Source of the DNA: Bacilli bacterium
GTDB lineage: Bacteria > Bacillota_I > Bacilli_A > ML615J-28 > CAG-698
Assembly (NCBI GenBank): GCA_918272565.1
Contig: CAKJYW010000008.1
Location: 1-64,000 of the forward strand
DNA length: 64,000 nucleotides
Reading direction: 5' to 3'
The translations under genes and the position numbers were made by a program. Of this stretch, positions 43,693-53,276 are shown one piece after another. The notes below the pieces were generated by a model. It was not told the origin of the DNA. It saw only the letters and a list, made by a program, of their open reading frames with translations, and did no database searches. The first letter of the stretch is position 1. Every line of letters begins with the position of its first letter.

Positions 43693-46102
43693 AGCTTTTT
43701 TATTCTTATTAATACTTTTAATTAGTTTTACTTTTGCGTGCGGAAAAAAAGAACCTACTCTTGAACCAATTGACCCACATATTGAGGTAAGTTCAGAAAC
43801 TGCTATAATTGAAGATGGAAAGATTTATCTTGAATATGGTGATACTATCTATTTAGTTGTATCATATTTTAGTGATGATTATAGAGATGGAACATCAAAT
43901 GGAATTAATGTATCAAAATCAGATAATAAAGAAGTTATCCTTCTTGATGGTTTTAAGGTAAGTGCTATTGGACTTGGAGAAGATTACATCGATTTTAGCT
44001 ATAAAGCAGGTGATGCTGAATATAAAGAGCATATTGAAATCTTTGTTAGTGAAAGAACTTACGATATTGAGCGCTTATTAATTAAAAGCAAAAATGTTGT
44101 TAGCGTTGGTGACTTCTTTGAAATCGAATTAGATACCTTTGGAGCCACACGTGAAGCACAAATCGGTTATAAATCAAGTAATGAAGATGTAGCTACTGTT
44201 GATAGTGACGGTTATGTTACTGGTGTTAGTGAAGGTGTCTGTGAGATAACTGCTTATTTAATTGATAAACCAGAAATAAAGAACACAATGTTACTAAATG
44301 TTATTTCTACAGGCGAAGTAACAACAACTGGAGATGCAAGGTTCTATGTTCAAGAAGCTACTAATTATAAAGAGCTTCCTTATGGACTAATCTTCCAAAA
44401 GCTAACAGCTTTAACTTCAACTCCACTAACTGGAGCTGACGCTGATGGGTATAGTGGAATCACTGCTCCACTAGTTCCTGATAGATATTATCTTCAACAA
44501 ATCTCCCTACTTGAAGTACCTAATAGTGGTGATGTCAAAGTCACTAGTTGGGCTAATTGGGGTGGATCTAGATGGACATTAACAACTGTTAGAGGATTAA
44601 TTAATAACTATGAAAAGAATAACCCTGGTTGGAAAGTTATTGCCGCAATCAATGGTGATTTCTTTGATATTAATGCTAATGGTAATTTGCCATATCAAAC
44701 TAATAGTGTAGTTATTAGTAATGGTAATTTCTATAAAACTACAGGAAGTGGCTCTGTTGCTTTCCCTAATGATGGAACTGGAGTTATTGGAAATAAGCCT
44801 ATCGTTAGATCAAAGAACATGCATTTAGATGTTTTAGATGATGATGGAAATGTAATTAAGAGCTTTGAAATAGAAAATGTTAATAGCGAAGCTAAAGATG
44901 GAGAAAGCACAGTTTATTTTGCTTCTTATGATAGTGATAAAAACATTATGACTTTTGAAATAGAGGCTGATAACAATACTTTCTTTGTTAGTAGTGCTGA
45001 ACTTGCTCTACCTAATAATGCTAATGATTTCTATGGACGTGGTGTCATAACAAGTGCTAGTGGAACTATCAAAATCGATAAAGGTAATTTTGCTATTTAT
45101 ACTAAAAACTCTGAGATATTGAATTATTTAAAAGAAGGAATGAGAATAAGAGTTCAATATGTTTTAGAAGGGGATTATAGTGGAATAGGAGATATTACGG
45201 GTTGTGGTGGAACATTGATGCTTGATGGTGAATATAATCCTGGTGGAGCAATCAATGATAGAGCACCTAGAACAGTAATTGGTTCTACAGCTGATGGTAG
45301 AATTATCATGATGGTAATTGATGGGCGTCAAGGCTCTAAGAACATGTATGGAGCTGATGCTAGAGAACTTGCAGCAATCATGAAAGCTTATGGTTGTGTT
45401 GAAGCATTTAACCTTGATGGTGGTGGCTCAAGTACAATGGTAATTAGGCAAAATGGTTCATTTGTTGTTACAAATAGCCCATCAGATGGTCGTGAAAGAA
45501 GCGATAGTAACTGTGTATTAATCGTTGTCCGTGATATCGACTTTGATGTTAGTGTCAGTGATGTTACAAAGACTAGTGCTAAAATCAATGTTAAAGTAAA
45601 TGAGACATTCGGAAAAGATGTTAAAAAGGTATATGCCAAAGTAGATAACGTCTTATATGAAATAGTTGATGGATCTTGTACTATAAATGGATTAGTTCAC
45701 AATAATACATATAATTACATTTTGTGTTATGAAAACTCTAAAGGTGAAATCTATGAAACTTTAACTGGCGGAGAGATTAAGACAGAAAAAGATTTGTATA
45801 CATATTTTGCCACATTCGTTTATGAGGAAGAAGAAACATTTACAATAGAGGTTAGATACTTAGATAAAGACAAGTCTTCAACAATTAATGGTGCTAAAAT
45901 TGCTTTAACATCAGTTAAAGATGGAGTAGAAATCAATAATAATACATTCTTAACAGGTGATGGAACTATCACATTAAAGAAGAGTATCATCGGAGAAGAA
46001 ATCAAAAAGATGGATATAACATTCTCTTATCAAGTCGATTATCAAACAAGAGAGACGGTTGATTTATTAGATGTTGAGTTCTTCTATATTGATAAAAGAT
46101 AA
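43679..46102 (+). CDS. Phosphodiester glycosidase (NAGPA-like) surface lipoprotein
   Basis: An 807-residue lipoprotein (lipobox FTFAC). Residues 30-210 hold two Ig-like domains, the second a Big_2 type (YKSSNEDVATVDSDGYVTGV). The catalytic NAGPA/DUF2233 domain spans about 300-620, with IAAINGDFFD, NDRAPRTVIGS (about 525) and AFNLDGGGSSTMV (about 579). C-terminal beta-sandwich domains follow (about 630-800). Homologous domains split sugar-1-phosphodiester bonds, as in exposed GlcNAc or teichoic/exopolysaccharide phosphodiesters. Surface location and the neighbouring PI-PLC and HAD genes fit scavenging of phosphodiester-linked glycans; that is inference. Start ATG lies within the HAD gene. Confidence 0.88.
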   Translation: MKKTRAFLFLLILLISFTFACGKKEPTLEPIDPHIEVSSETAIIEDGKIYLEYGDTIYLVVSYFSDDYRDGTSNGINVSKSDNKEVILLDGFKVSAIGLGEDYIDFSYKAGDAEYKEHIEIFVSERTYDIERLLIKSKNVVSVGDFFEIELDTFGATREAQIGYKSSNEDVATVDSDGYVTGVSEGVCEITAYLIDKPEIKNTMLLNVISTGEVTTTGDARFYVQEATNYKELPYGLIFQKLTALTSTPLTGADADGYSGITAPLVPDRYYLQQISLLEVPNSGDVKVTSWANWGGSRWTLTTVRGLINNYEKNNPGWKVIAAINGDFFDINANGNLPYQTNSVVISNGNFYKTTGSGSVAFPNDGTGVIGNKPIVRSKNMHLDVLDDDGNVIKSFEIENVNSEAKDGESTVYFASYDSDKNIMTFEIEADNNTFFVSSAELALPNNANDFYGRGVITSASGTIKIDKGNFAIYTKNSEILNYLKEGMRIRVQYVLEGDYSGIGDITGCGGTLMLDGEYNPGGAINDRAPRTVIGSTADGRIIMMVIDGRQGSKNMYGADARELAAIMKAYGCVEAFNLDGGGSSTMVIRQNGSFVVTNSPSDGRERSDSNCVLIVVRDIDFDVSVSDVTKTSAKINVKVNETFGKDVKKVYAKVDNVLYEIVDGSCTINGLVHNNTYNYILCYENSKGEIYETLTGGEIKTEKDLYTYFATFVYEEEETFTIEVRYLDKDKSSTINGAKIALTSVKDGVEINNNTFLTGDGTITLKKSIIGEEIKKMDITFSYQVDYQTRETVDLLDVEFFYIDKR

Positions 46103-46104
46103 TT

Positions 46105-46140
46105 AATAATTCCCTATATTCTATAGGGAATTATTTTTAT
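46105..46140 (+). terminator. Terminator before polC
   Basis: A 14-bp perfect stem AATAATTCCCTATA / TATAGGGAATTATT with loop TTC, followed by TTTAT. Confidence 0.9.
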
Positions 46141-46160
46141 AAATATTCTTATATTTTTAT

Positions 46161-46189
46161 TTGAAAACAAGCAGTGTTTGTGATAAAAT
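46161..46189 (+). promoter_or_regulatory. Promoter of polC
   Basis: TTGAAA (46161-46166), 17 bp, TAAAAT (46184-46189) preceded by TGA (extended -10). Confidence 0.8.
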
Positions 46190-46231
46190 TAGAATACTCA
46201 TAATTAGAAAAAAAGATAGAAGGAGGTAACA

Positions 46232-49200
46232 ATGGAAGAAAGAAAAAGAGTTTTTCAAAACATTTTAAAGAATATTAATTTCCCACTACTTGAAGGTGTA
46301 TTGTCTGGTGAAGTTAGTGAAGCAATATTTGATAAAACTGATTATTCATTATCATTAAAGATTGATTTTAGTGAATTTGTTGCCCCTGATACTTTATATG
46401 ATTTGATGAAGAGTTTGCAAGAAGGTTTGGTTCAAGCCAAGGTTGCAAATAAAGTAACTGTTAAATATCATTTCAGTGTTGAAGAAGTACCACCACTAAC
46501 ACTTGAAGTCTTTTACAAATATTTTGTACAAGAATTATCTAGTAGACAAGTAAGATACCATTCTTTAGGTAACTTTGAAACATCTTATAATGATAACACT
46601 GTTAAACTTATGGTTGCTAATGAGTTTGATAAAGGTGTTATTGAAGCTTTGCTTCCTGCTGTTAGAGAGTGCTTTAAGAAGTTTGGTTTAGAGATTGTTA
46701 AAGTTGTTAGTGAAATTAATACTTTTATTGTTCCACTGGAAGATGAAATTGAAACATCTAATGCTTTAGCTGAACAAAAAATCAATCGTGAACAAGTCAT
46801 CTATGATAACTCTATTGCAAATAGGGATAATACTAAACAAAATCCTAAGATGACAAAGATGAAGCGTCAACAATCACCACTTAATGGTGTTGTTATGCCT
46901 ATTAAAGATGTCCCTGCAACTGAATATGAGCTTGTTGAATATTTACAAAAGAACAACAAAAAGAACTTCTTAGTTGAAGGTGATGTCATTAAAGCTGAGA
47001 TTAGAGAGCTTAATGGTGGATTAAAGTTGTATGAAGCAACTTTGTTTGATGGAGAAAGTTCAATTGTTATTAAGACATTCGTTAATAACAATCAAAACAA
47101 GCAACAAGAAGATTTCTATCGTAAGAGTTGCATGGTTGGTCAAAGAGTTCGCTGCTATGGCTATTTGAAATATGACACCTTTGCTCGTGATATGGTCTTG
47201 ATGATTGTTGAAACAGCGGGACTAGGAGAAGTTCAAAAGGTTGTTCATACTGATGGCGAAGTAGAAAAGAGAGTTGAATTACACGCTCACACAAAGATGA
47301 GTGCACAAGACTCTGTTTTAGCTGTCGATGAATATGTAGCTAGAGCAAAAGAATACGGTCATGTAGCTTTGGCTGTTACTGATAAATATAATGTTCAAGG
47401 CTTACCTGAACTTGCCAAAGAATGTAAAAAAGCGGGAATCAAGCCAATATTTGGACTTGAAGGAGCTTTGGTTGATGAAGAAGGATTCAAGATTGCTTTA
47501 ACTGATCATGATATTGATTTAGATGAAGCAACATATGTTGTATATGACTTAGAAACAACAGGTATTTCTAGTAATTACAATGAGATTATTGAGATAGCTG
47601 CTTGTAAGATTTATCATGGAAACATCATTGATGAATTTCAAACATTTGTTAATCCTAGAAGAAAGATTAGTGAGTTCACAACAAACCTAACTTCTATCAC
47701 TGATGATGATGTTAGAAATGCTCCATTTATTGAAACAGCAATTATGGATTTCTATCACTTCATTGATGGTGCCATTTTAGTTGCTCATAATGCCACATTC
47801 GATAATTCACATCTTTATCGTAATTTAGCAGATCAAGGAATTAAAGATGTATCTTTCCCAACAATCGATACATTGCAAATTGCTAGAGTTTGCTATGGCG
47901 ACAAGATGAAAAGATTCAATCTAAAGGCTGTTAGTAAGTACTTTGATGTTGAACTTGAACAACATCACCGTGCTATAAGCGATGCTACAACAACCGCATA
48001 TGTTTTCCTTAAGATGTTAAATCACTTAAGAGAACTACATATCAATAACTATAATGAGATAAATAGTGTTATTAATGAAAATGAAGCTTTCAAATTTGCT
48101 TATCCTACTCATGTAACATTGCTTGCTAAAAATAGAGAAGGATTAGTAAATATTAATAGGATTGTTTCTCAATCATACACTGTTAATTTTAGTAAAGAAC
48201 CTAAGATTTTAAAGAAATTCTTAGAGAGTCATAGAGAAGGTATTTTAGTTGGATCTAGTTGCTATAATGGCGATGTATTCACCAAAGCATTAAATAAGTC
48301 TTATCAAGAACTACTTGATAGTATGGATTTCTATGATTTTATTGAAGTTCAACCACCTGATGTTTATTCACATCTAATTGAATCTAGTGGTGGAGAGATT
48401 ACTAGTGAGCATATTGAAAAGATTATTGGTAAGATTTTACTTGCGGCTAGTGAAAAAGGAAAGTTGGTTGTAGCTACAGGTGACGTTCATCACCTTGATA
48501 AGGAAGACAAGAAGTATCGTCAAATGTTATTTGAAGTTCCTATGGTTGGTGGCGGAATGCACGATTTTAGTGAACTAAAAGACATTCCATCTACTCACTT
48601 TAGAACAACAAAAGAGATGTTAGATGATTTTGCTTTCTTAGGAAATGAAAAAGCATTTGAAATAGTTGTTACAAACACTAATTACATCAATAGCTTAATT
48701 GAAGAATTCCCACTATTCCCTAAGAAGCTTTATGCTCCTGGTGATGACTTTATGGCAAAAGAAGGAATTCCAAGTGCTAAAGAGGAATTACTAAAGCTAA
48801 CATATGCTACAGCTCATAAGAAATATGGTGAGAATTTACCTAAATTAGTTCAAGATAGGCTAGATAAAGAACTAAATAGCATTATCAATAACGACTATGC
48901 CACAATCTATTTCATTGCTTATATGCTAGTTAAGCACTCAAAAGAAGCTGGATACGTTGTTGGTAGCCGTGGATCTGTTGGATCAAGTCTCGTTGCTAAT
49001 TTTATGGGAATAACTGAAGTTAATTCTCTTCCTCCACACTACGTTTGTCCTCATTGCCACTTCACTGCTTTTAAGCTATCTCCAGAAGAAAAGAGAAAAT
49101 ATGGTCAAAGTGAAGATGAACTAAAATTTGAAGACATCTTACAAAAATATGGTACTGGCTTTGACATGCCAGAAGAGAAGTGCCCTGTTTGTGGAGAGAC

Positions 49201-50725
49201 TATGGTTAGTGATGGCTGTGATATTCCATTTGAAACATTCTTAGGATTTAGTGGAAATAAGACACCTGATATCGACCTTAACTTTAGTGGTGAATATCAA
49301 GAGCGTGCTCATAACTATTGTAGAGACATCTTTGGCGTAGATTATTCATTTAGAGCAGGAACTATCAATGGTATTGCGGAAAACACTGCTTTCGGTTATG
49401 TTAAAGGTCACTACGAGAGACTAAAACAAACTGTTAGAAGCTGTGAACTTGATAGAGAAGGTGCTAAGCTTCTTAACGTTAAAAAGACAACAGGTCAACA
49501 TCCAGGTGGAATCGTCGTTCTACCTCAAGGACTTGACGTTAATGAGATTACACCTGTTCAATATCCTGCTGATAATATTGAAAATGATTGGAAGACAACT
49601 CATCAAACTTATCATAACTTTGAAGATAATTTGTTGAAACTTGATATCCTAGGTCATGATGACCCAACAATGATTCGTCACTTAATGAATTATGTTGAAG
49701 CGTTCCCTGATGAATTCCCATTTAGTAGGGTTGAAGATATTCCACTTGATGATAAGAAAGTTCTTAAGATGTTTGCTGGAGTGGATGTGCTTGGTGTAAC
49801 TAAAGAACAAATCATGGAAGAAATCCCAACAACCGGACTTCCTGAATTTGGTACAGGTCTAACTAAAGATATGCTAAAAGAAATCCACCCAACTAGAGTA
49901 AGCGACTTAATCAAAATAAGTGGTCTTTCTCATGGAACTGGTATTTGGGCAGGAAATATGAGAGATTTATTCTTAGGATTAAAGCCAGGAGTTAACAACC
50001 TCGAATTTAATGACCTGATCGGATGTCGTGACGACATTATGGCATATTTAATTAGTATGGACTTACCTGCACTTGATGCCTTCACTATTATGGAATGTGT
50101 TAGAAAAGGTAAAGGACTTAAACCTGACCAAGAGAGATTAATGCTTGAACATAATGTTCCTAAGTGGTACATTGAAGCATGTAAATCAATCCAATACATG
50201 TTCCCTAAAGCCCATGCCACAGCTTATGTTATCATGGCTTTAAGAATTGGTTGGTTCAAGATGTATAAACCTATCTATTATTATGCTGGTTTCTTCTCTA
50301 AACGTGCTAAGGCATTCGAGATTGAAACAATGGTTGCTGGATATGATGCCATTAAAGCTAGACTTAATGAACTTCAAGCCTTGAAGAAGATGACTAATAA
50401 AGAAAGTGATATTTATTATACTTTATTACTTTCTTTAGAAATGTATGCAAGAGGATTCAATTTCAAACAAATTGATATCTTTAAGTCTGATTGGCAAGAT
50501 TTCATTATTGAAGGTAATAGCTTAATCATTCCATTTGGTGCTATGGATTCACTAGGCCCTTCAATTGCCAAATCAATTGTTGATGCTAGAAACGAATCAA
50601 TGTTCACATCAATTAAAGACGTAGCTAGAAGAAGTAGAATAAATAATACCCTAATGGAGAAATTCATTAGAATGGGTGTTTTCCATGACTTGCCAAATGA
50701 TGATCAAATAGGATTATTTATGTAA
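46232..50725 (+). CDS. polC: DNA polymerase III alpha subunit, Gram-positive PolC type
   Basis: A 1497-residue replicative polymerase with built-in proofreading. Order: N-terminal domains (1-240), OB fold (about 245-345), PHP domain opening with ELHAHTKMS at 350, inserted DEDDh exonuclease from 436 (YDLETTGISSNYNEIIEIA; NATFDNSHL; HHRAISDA), rest of PHP (VVATGDVHHLD, STHFRTTKEML), palm (GSRGSVGSSLV), a zinc module (CPHCHF...CPVC, about 938-990), PDIDLNFSG (about 1012) and fingers to the C-terminus. The PHP motif usually VTDH reads VTDK here. Start ATG follows GGAGGT. Presence of PolC rather than DnaE1 alone supports Bacillota. Confidence 0.97.
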   Translation: MEERKRVFQNILKNINFPLLEGVLSGEVSEAIFDKTDYSLSLKIDFSEFVAPDTLYDLMKSLQEGLVQAKVANKVTVKYHFSVEEVPPLTLEVFYKYFVQELSSRQVRYHSLGNFETSYNDNTVKLMVANEFDKGVIEALLPAVRECFKKFGLEIVKVVSEINTFIVPLEDEIETSNALAEQKINREQVIYDNSIANRDNTKQNPKMTKMKRQQSPLNGVVMPIKDVPATEYELVEYLQKNNKKNFLVEGDVIKAEIRELNGGLKLYEATLFDGESSIVIKTFVNNNQNKQQEDFYRKSCMVGQRVRCYGYLKYDTFARDMVLMIVETAGLGEVQKVVHTDGEVEKRVELHAHTKMSAQDSVLAVDEYVARAKEYGHVALAVTDKYNVQGLPELAKECKKAGIKPIFGLEGALVDEEGFKIALTDHDIDLDEATYVVYDLETTGISSNYNEIIEIAACKIYHGNIIDEFQTFVNPRRKISEFTTNLTSITDDDVRNAPFIETAIMDFYHFIDGAILVAHNATFDNSHLYRNLADQGIKDVSFPTIDTLQIARVCYGDKMKRFNLKAVSKYFDVELEQHHRAISDATTTAYVFLKMLNHLRELHINNYNEINSVINENEAFKFAYPTHVTLLAKNREGLVNINRIVSQSYTVNFSKEPKILKKFLESHREGILVGSSCYNGDVFTKALNKSYQELLDSMDFYDFIEVQPPDVYSHLIESSGGEITSEHIEKIIGKILLAASEKGKLVVATGDVHHLDKEDKKYRQMLFEVPMVGGGMHDFSELKDIPSTHFRTTKEMLDDFAFLGNEKAFEIVVTNTNYINSLIEEFPLFPKKLYAPGDDFMAKEGIPSAKEELLKLTYATAHKKYGENLPKLVQDRLDKELNSIINNDYATIYFIAYMLVKHSKEAGYVVGSRGSVGSSLVANFMGITEVNSLPPHYVCPHCHFTAFKLSPEEKRKYGQSEDELKFEDILQKYGTGFDMPEEKCPVCGETMVSDGCDIPFETFLGFSGNKTPDIDLNFSGEYQERAHNYCRDIFGVDYSFRAGTINGIAENTAFGYVKGHYERLKQTVRSCELDREGAKLLNVKKTTGQHPGGIVVLPQGLDVNEITPVQYPADNIENDWKTTHQTYHNFEDNLLKLDILGHDDPTMIRHLMNYVEAFPDEFPFSRVEDIPLDDKKVLKMFAGVDVLGVTKEQIMEEIPTTGLPEFGTGLTKDMLKEIHPTRVSDLIKISGLSHGTGIWAGNMRDLFLGLKPGVNNLEFNDLIGCRDDIMAYLISMDLPALDAFTIMECVRKGKGLKPDQERLMLEHNVPKWYIEACKSIQYMFPKAHATAYVIMALRIGWFKMYKPIYYYAGFFSKRAKAFEIETMVAGYDAIKARLNELQALKKMTNKESDIYYTLLLSLEMYARGFNFKQIDIFKSDWQDFIIEGNSLIIPFGAMDSLGPSIAKSIVDARNESMFTSIKDVARRSRINNTLMEKFIRMGVFHDLPNDDQIGLFM

Positions 50726-50729
50726 AAAT

Positions 50730-50776
50730 AAGCAAGATATGACATTTATGAAGATGTTGTATCTTGCCTTTTTTTG
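50730..50776 (+). terminator. Terminator after polC
   Basis: Stem GCAAGATA (50732-50739) / TATCTTGC (50760-50767) with an inner ACAT/ATGT helix, then a run of T. The -35 of the next promoter lies in its 3' arm. Confidence 0.82.
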
Positions 50777-50792
50777 TTTATTCTTATATAAT
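50764..50792 (+). promoter_or_regulatory. Promoter of the BI-1 gene
   Basis: TTGCCT (50764-50769), 17 bp, TATAAT (50787-50792). Confidence 0.6.
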
Positions 50793-50827
50793 TTATATAG
50801 TAATATTAAGTATCAATGGAGGGGAAT

Positions 50828-51556
50828 ATGAGAAGTTCTAATTTAGTATTTCGTAGATTAAGAAATATGGATTTCGATGATTCGAGTTATGAAGTAGCTA
50901 CCTATTCTGGTGTTGCTAAAAAGACATTTATCTATATGCTAGTAACAATCCTTAGTGCATTTGGAGGAATATTTTTAGGTAAATATGTGTCTAGTACACT
51001 TTATTTATCTTTGATAATTGCTTCAGCCCTAACAACATTTATCTTTGGAATTCTTTCTTTATGGATTCCAAGGGCATCAAAGATATGTGGAATCATATAT
51101 TGTGCTGGTGAAGGAATCTTAGTAGGATTTATTTCAATGGCTTATGCTAGTGTTTCACAAGGAATCGTTCCTGCAGCTTTACTATCAACATTTATGGTAT
51201 TTGGGGTTGTTGTGACACTATTTGTTACTAATATCGTCAAAGTCACTAATAAGTTTAGGAGATTTGCTTTAACATTTGCTATTAGCTTTGTAATTAGTTA
51301 TTTAATAATATATTTATTACTTTGGTTAACTGGAAGTGAGTTTAGCACTCCAATCACATTACTTGTATGCCTTGGTTCAACATTCCTAGCATCAATCTTC
51401 ATCTTACTTGATTTAGATGCTGTTAGAATGATTGTTGAAAGTGGAGCACCAAAAGAATATGAGTGGTATGCTGCATTTGGTCTAGCTTATACTCTAATAT
51501 GGCTTTATATTGAGATTTTGCGTCTTGCCACAATTATCTTTGGTAGAAGAAATTAA
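50828..51556 (+). CDS. Bax inhibitor-1/YccA family membrane protein
   Basis: A 242-residue integral membrane protein with seven hydrophobic segments. It shows the BI-1 family N-terminal SGVAKKTFIYMLVTILSAFGG and the C-terminal region FILLDLDAVRMIVESGAPKEYEWYAAFGLAYTLIWLYIEILRL, with the acidic residues of the pH-sensing pore. Bacterial homologues include a calcium-leak channel and FtsH-associated YccA; the role here is not known. The frame also opens at ATG 50816, but GGAGGGG at 50818-50824 fixes ATG 50828. It is a single-gene unit with its own promoter and terminator. Confidence 0.9.
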   Translation: MRSSNLVFRRLRNMDFDDSSYEVATYSGVAKKTFIYMLVTILSAFGGIFLGKYVSSTLYLSLIIASALTTFIFGILSLWIPRASKICGIIYCAGEGILVGFISMAYASVSQGIVPAALLSTFMVFGVVVTLFVTNIVKVTNKFRRFALTFAISFVISYLIIYLLLWLTGSEFSTPITLLVCLGSTFLASIFILLDLDAVRMIVESGAPKEYEWYAAFGLAYTLIWLYIEILRLATIIFGRRN

Positions 51557-51561
51557 TAATG

Positions 51562-51590
51562 AATGCTTCTTAATTAGAAGCATTTTATTT
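51562..51590 (+). terminator. Terminator after the BI-1 gene
   Basis: Stem AATGCTTCT / AGAAGCATT with a 5-base loop, followed by TTATTTT. Confidence 0.82.
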
Positions 51591-51617
51591 TACAATTTAT
51601 AAAAAGTATTATATAAT
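51589..51617 (+). promoter_or_regulatory. Promoter of aroQ
   Basis: TTTACA (51589-51594), 17 bp, TATAAT (51612-51617). Confidence 0.8.
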
Positions 51618-51633
51618 ACTAAGGGTGAATAAA

Positions 51634-52107
51634 ATGAAGTTATTAGTAATTAATGGTCCTAGCATTAATATGCTTGGAATTAGAGAAAAAGAAATATATG
51701 GAGAAAAATCTTATAAAGAATTATGTTCTTTTATAAAAGAAATCTCTAAAGCAAATAACGCTAAAACTAAGATCTATCAATCAAATTCTGAAGGAAAGAT
51801 AATTGATGCTATTCAAAGAGCTTATTTTAAGAAAGTTGATGGTATCATTATTAACCCAGGAGCTTATACTCACTACTCTTATGCAATTAGAGATGCAATA
51901 AAAGCAGTAAATATTAAGACTATAGAGGTTCATTTGAGTGATATAAGTTCTAGAGAAGACTTTAGAAAAGTATCTGTTATTAGCGATGTTTGTGTAAAAA
52001 CGATTTCTGGAAAAGGGTTTGATAGTTATAAAGAAGCTATTGAACTACTAGTAAATGGTCCTAAAGGACTTAAAATTAAAAAACATATTGAAAAAATCCT
52101 CAAATAG
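51634..52107 (+). CDS. aroQ: Type II 3-dehydroquinate dehydratase
   Basis: A 157-residue enzyme of the shikimate pathway, converting 3-dehydroquinate to 3-dehydroshikimate. VINGPSINMLGIREKEIYG carries the catalytic Arg and Tyr of the flexible lid. INPGAYTHYSYAIRDA, EVHLSD with the catalytic His, and REDFRKVSVISDV with the second Arg complete the active site. The usual SN after EVHL reads SD, and FRHHS reads FRKVS. No other shikimate gene is nearby, so it stands alone. GTG 51625 lies within AAGGGTGA, so ATG 51634 is used. The gap promoter lies in its 3' end. Confidence 0.93.
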   Translation: MKLLVINGPSINMLGIREKEIYGEKSYKELCSFIKEISKANNAKTKIYQSNSEGKIIDAIQRAYFKKVDGIIINPGAYTHYSYAIRDAIKAVNIKTIEVHLSDISSREDFRKVSVISDVCVKTISGKGFDSYKEAIELLVNGPKGLKIKKHIEKILK

Positions 52108-52116
52108 TGATAGAAT
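52088..52116 (+). promoter_or_regulatory. Promoter of gap, inside the 3' end of aroQ
   Basis: TTGAAA (52088-52093), 17 bp, TAGAAT (52111-52116) with TGA directly before it. Confidence 0.72.
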
Positions 52117-52156
52117 AATAGAGGTAAAAAATAGACCATATGGAGGTATATAAAAA

Positions 52157-53227
52157 ATGGCTGTTAAAGTTGCAATTAATGGATTTGGACGTATTGGACG
52201 TTTAGCTTTCAGACAAATGTTTGGAGCAAAGGGTTATGAAATCGTTGCTATCAACGACTTAACTCAACCTAGCATGTTAGCTAATCTATTAAAGTATGAC
52301 ACTGCTCAAGGTGGATACGCTGGTTATATCGGTGAAGGCAAACACACTGTTACTTCTAAGGAACCAGTTTTAGCTGAAGATGGAAAGACTATTCTAACAA
52401 ACGGTTCAATCACAGTTGATGGAAAAGAAATTACTATTTATGCTGAACCTAAAGCTGAAAATTTACCTTGGGGTAAATTAGACGTTGATGTTGTATTAGA
52501 ATGTACTGGATTCTATACAAAGAAAGAAAAAGCACAAGCTCACATCAATGCTGGTGCTAAGAAAGTTGTTATCTCTGCTCCTGCAGGAAATGACTTACCA
52601 ACTGTCGTATTTGGCGTTAACGAAGGCGTATTAACTAAAGATGATACAATCATTAGTGCTGCAAGTTGTACTACAAACTGCTTAGCACCAATGGCTAAAG
52701 CATTAAATGATTATGCACCAATTCAATCTGGTATCATGTCTACAATTCATGCATACACTGGTGACCAAATGATCCTTGATGGACCTCATCGTAAAGGCGA
52801 TTTAAGAAGAGCAAGAGCTGGAGCTGCTAACATCGTTCCTAACTCTACTGGTGCTGCAAAAGCAATCGGACTAGTTATTCCTGAATTAAATGGTAAACTA
52901 ATCGGTTCTGCACAACGTGTTCCTGTAGTTACTGGTTCAACAACTATTCTAACTGCAGTAGTTAAAGCTAAAGATTTAACTAAAGAAGGAATCAATGCTT
53001 ATATGAAGTCTCAAGCTAACGAATCTTATGGATACAATGAAGATCCAATCGTTTCTAGTGACGTTATTGGTATGAAGTTCGGTTCATTATTTGATGCTAC
53101 TCAAACTATGGTTGCTAAGATCGCTGATGATCTATATGAAGTTCAAGTTGTTTCTTGGTATGACAACGAAAATTCATACACTAGCCAAATGGTTAGAACA
53201 ATCAAATACTTTGCTGAATTAAAATAG
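52157..53227 (+). CDS. gap: Glyceraldehyde-3-phosphate dehydrogenase, type I
   Basis: A 356-residue glycolytic enzyme. The NAD site is [16 protein letters not shown], the catalytic Cys is C171 in [12 protein letters not shown], and [15 protein letters not shown] and [15 protein letters not shown] are standard. It is about 20 residues longer than typical GapA because of an insertion near residues 55-85 ([20 protein letters not shown]), before the catalytic domain, so the catalytic Cys is shifted from about 150 to 171. A strong GGAGGT and many frequent codons fit high expression. It is a single-gene unit ending at a terminator. Confidence 0.97.
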   Translation: MAVKVAINGFGRIGRLAFRQMFGAKGYEIVAINDLTQPSMLANLLKYDTAQGGYAGYIGEGKHTVTSKEPVLAEDGKTILTNGSITVDGKEITIYAEPKAENLPWGKLDVDVVLECTGFYTKKEKAQAHINAGAKKVVISAPAGNDLPTVVFGVNEGVLTKDDTIISAASCTTNCLAPMAKALNDYAPIQSGIMSTIHAYTGDQMILDGPHRKGDLRRARAGAANIVPNSTGAAKAIGLVIPELNGKLIGSAQRVPVVTGSTTILTAVVKAKDLTKEGINAYMKSQANESYGYNEDPIVSSDVIGMKFGSLFDATQTMVAKIADDLYEVQVVSWYDNENSYTSQMVRTIKYFAELK

Positions 53228-53240
53228 TGAATAATTAAAT

Positions 53241-53276
53241 GGTGGATGGCGCATTTAGCGTTATCCACTTTTTTTG
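53241..53276 (+). terminator. Terminator after gap
   Basis: A 10-bp stem GTGGATGGCG / CGTTATCCAC (two G-U pairs), then seven T. Confidence 0.85.
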
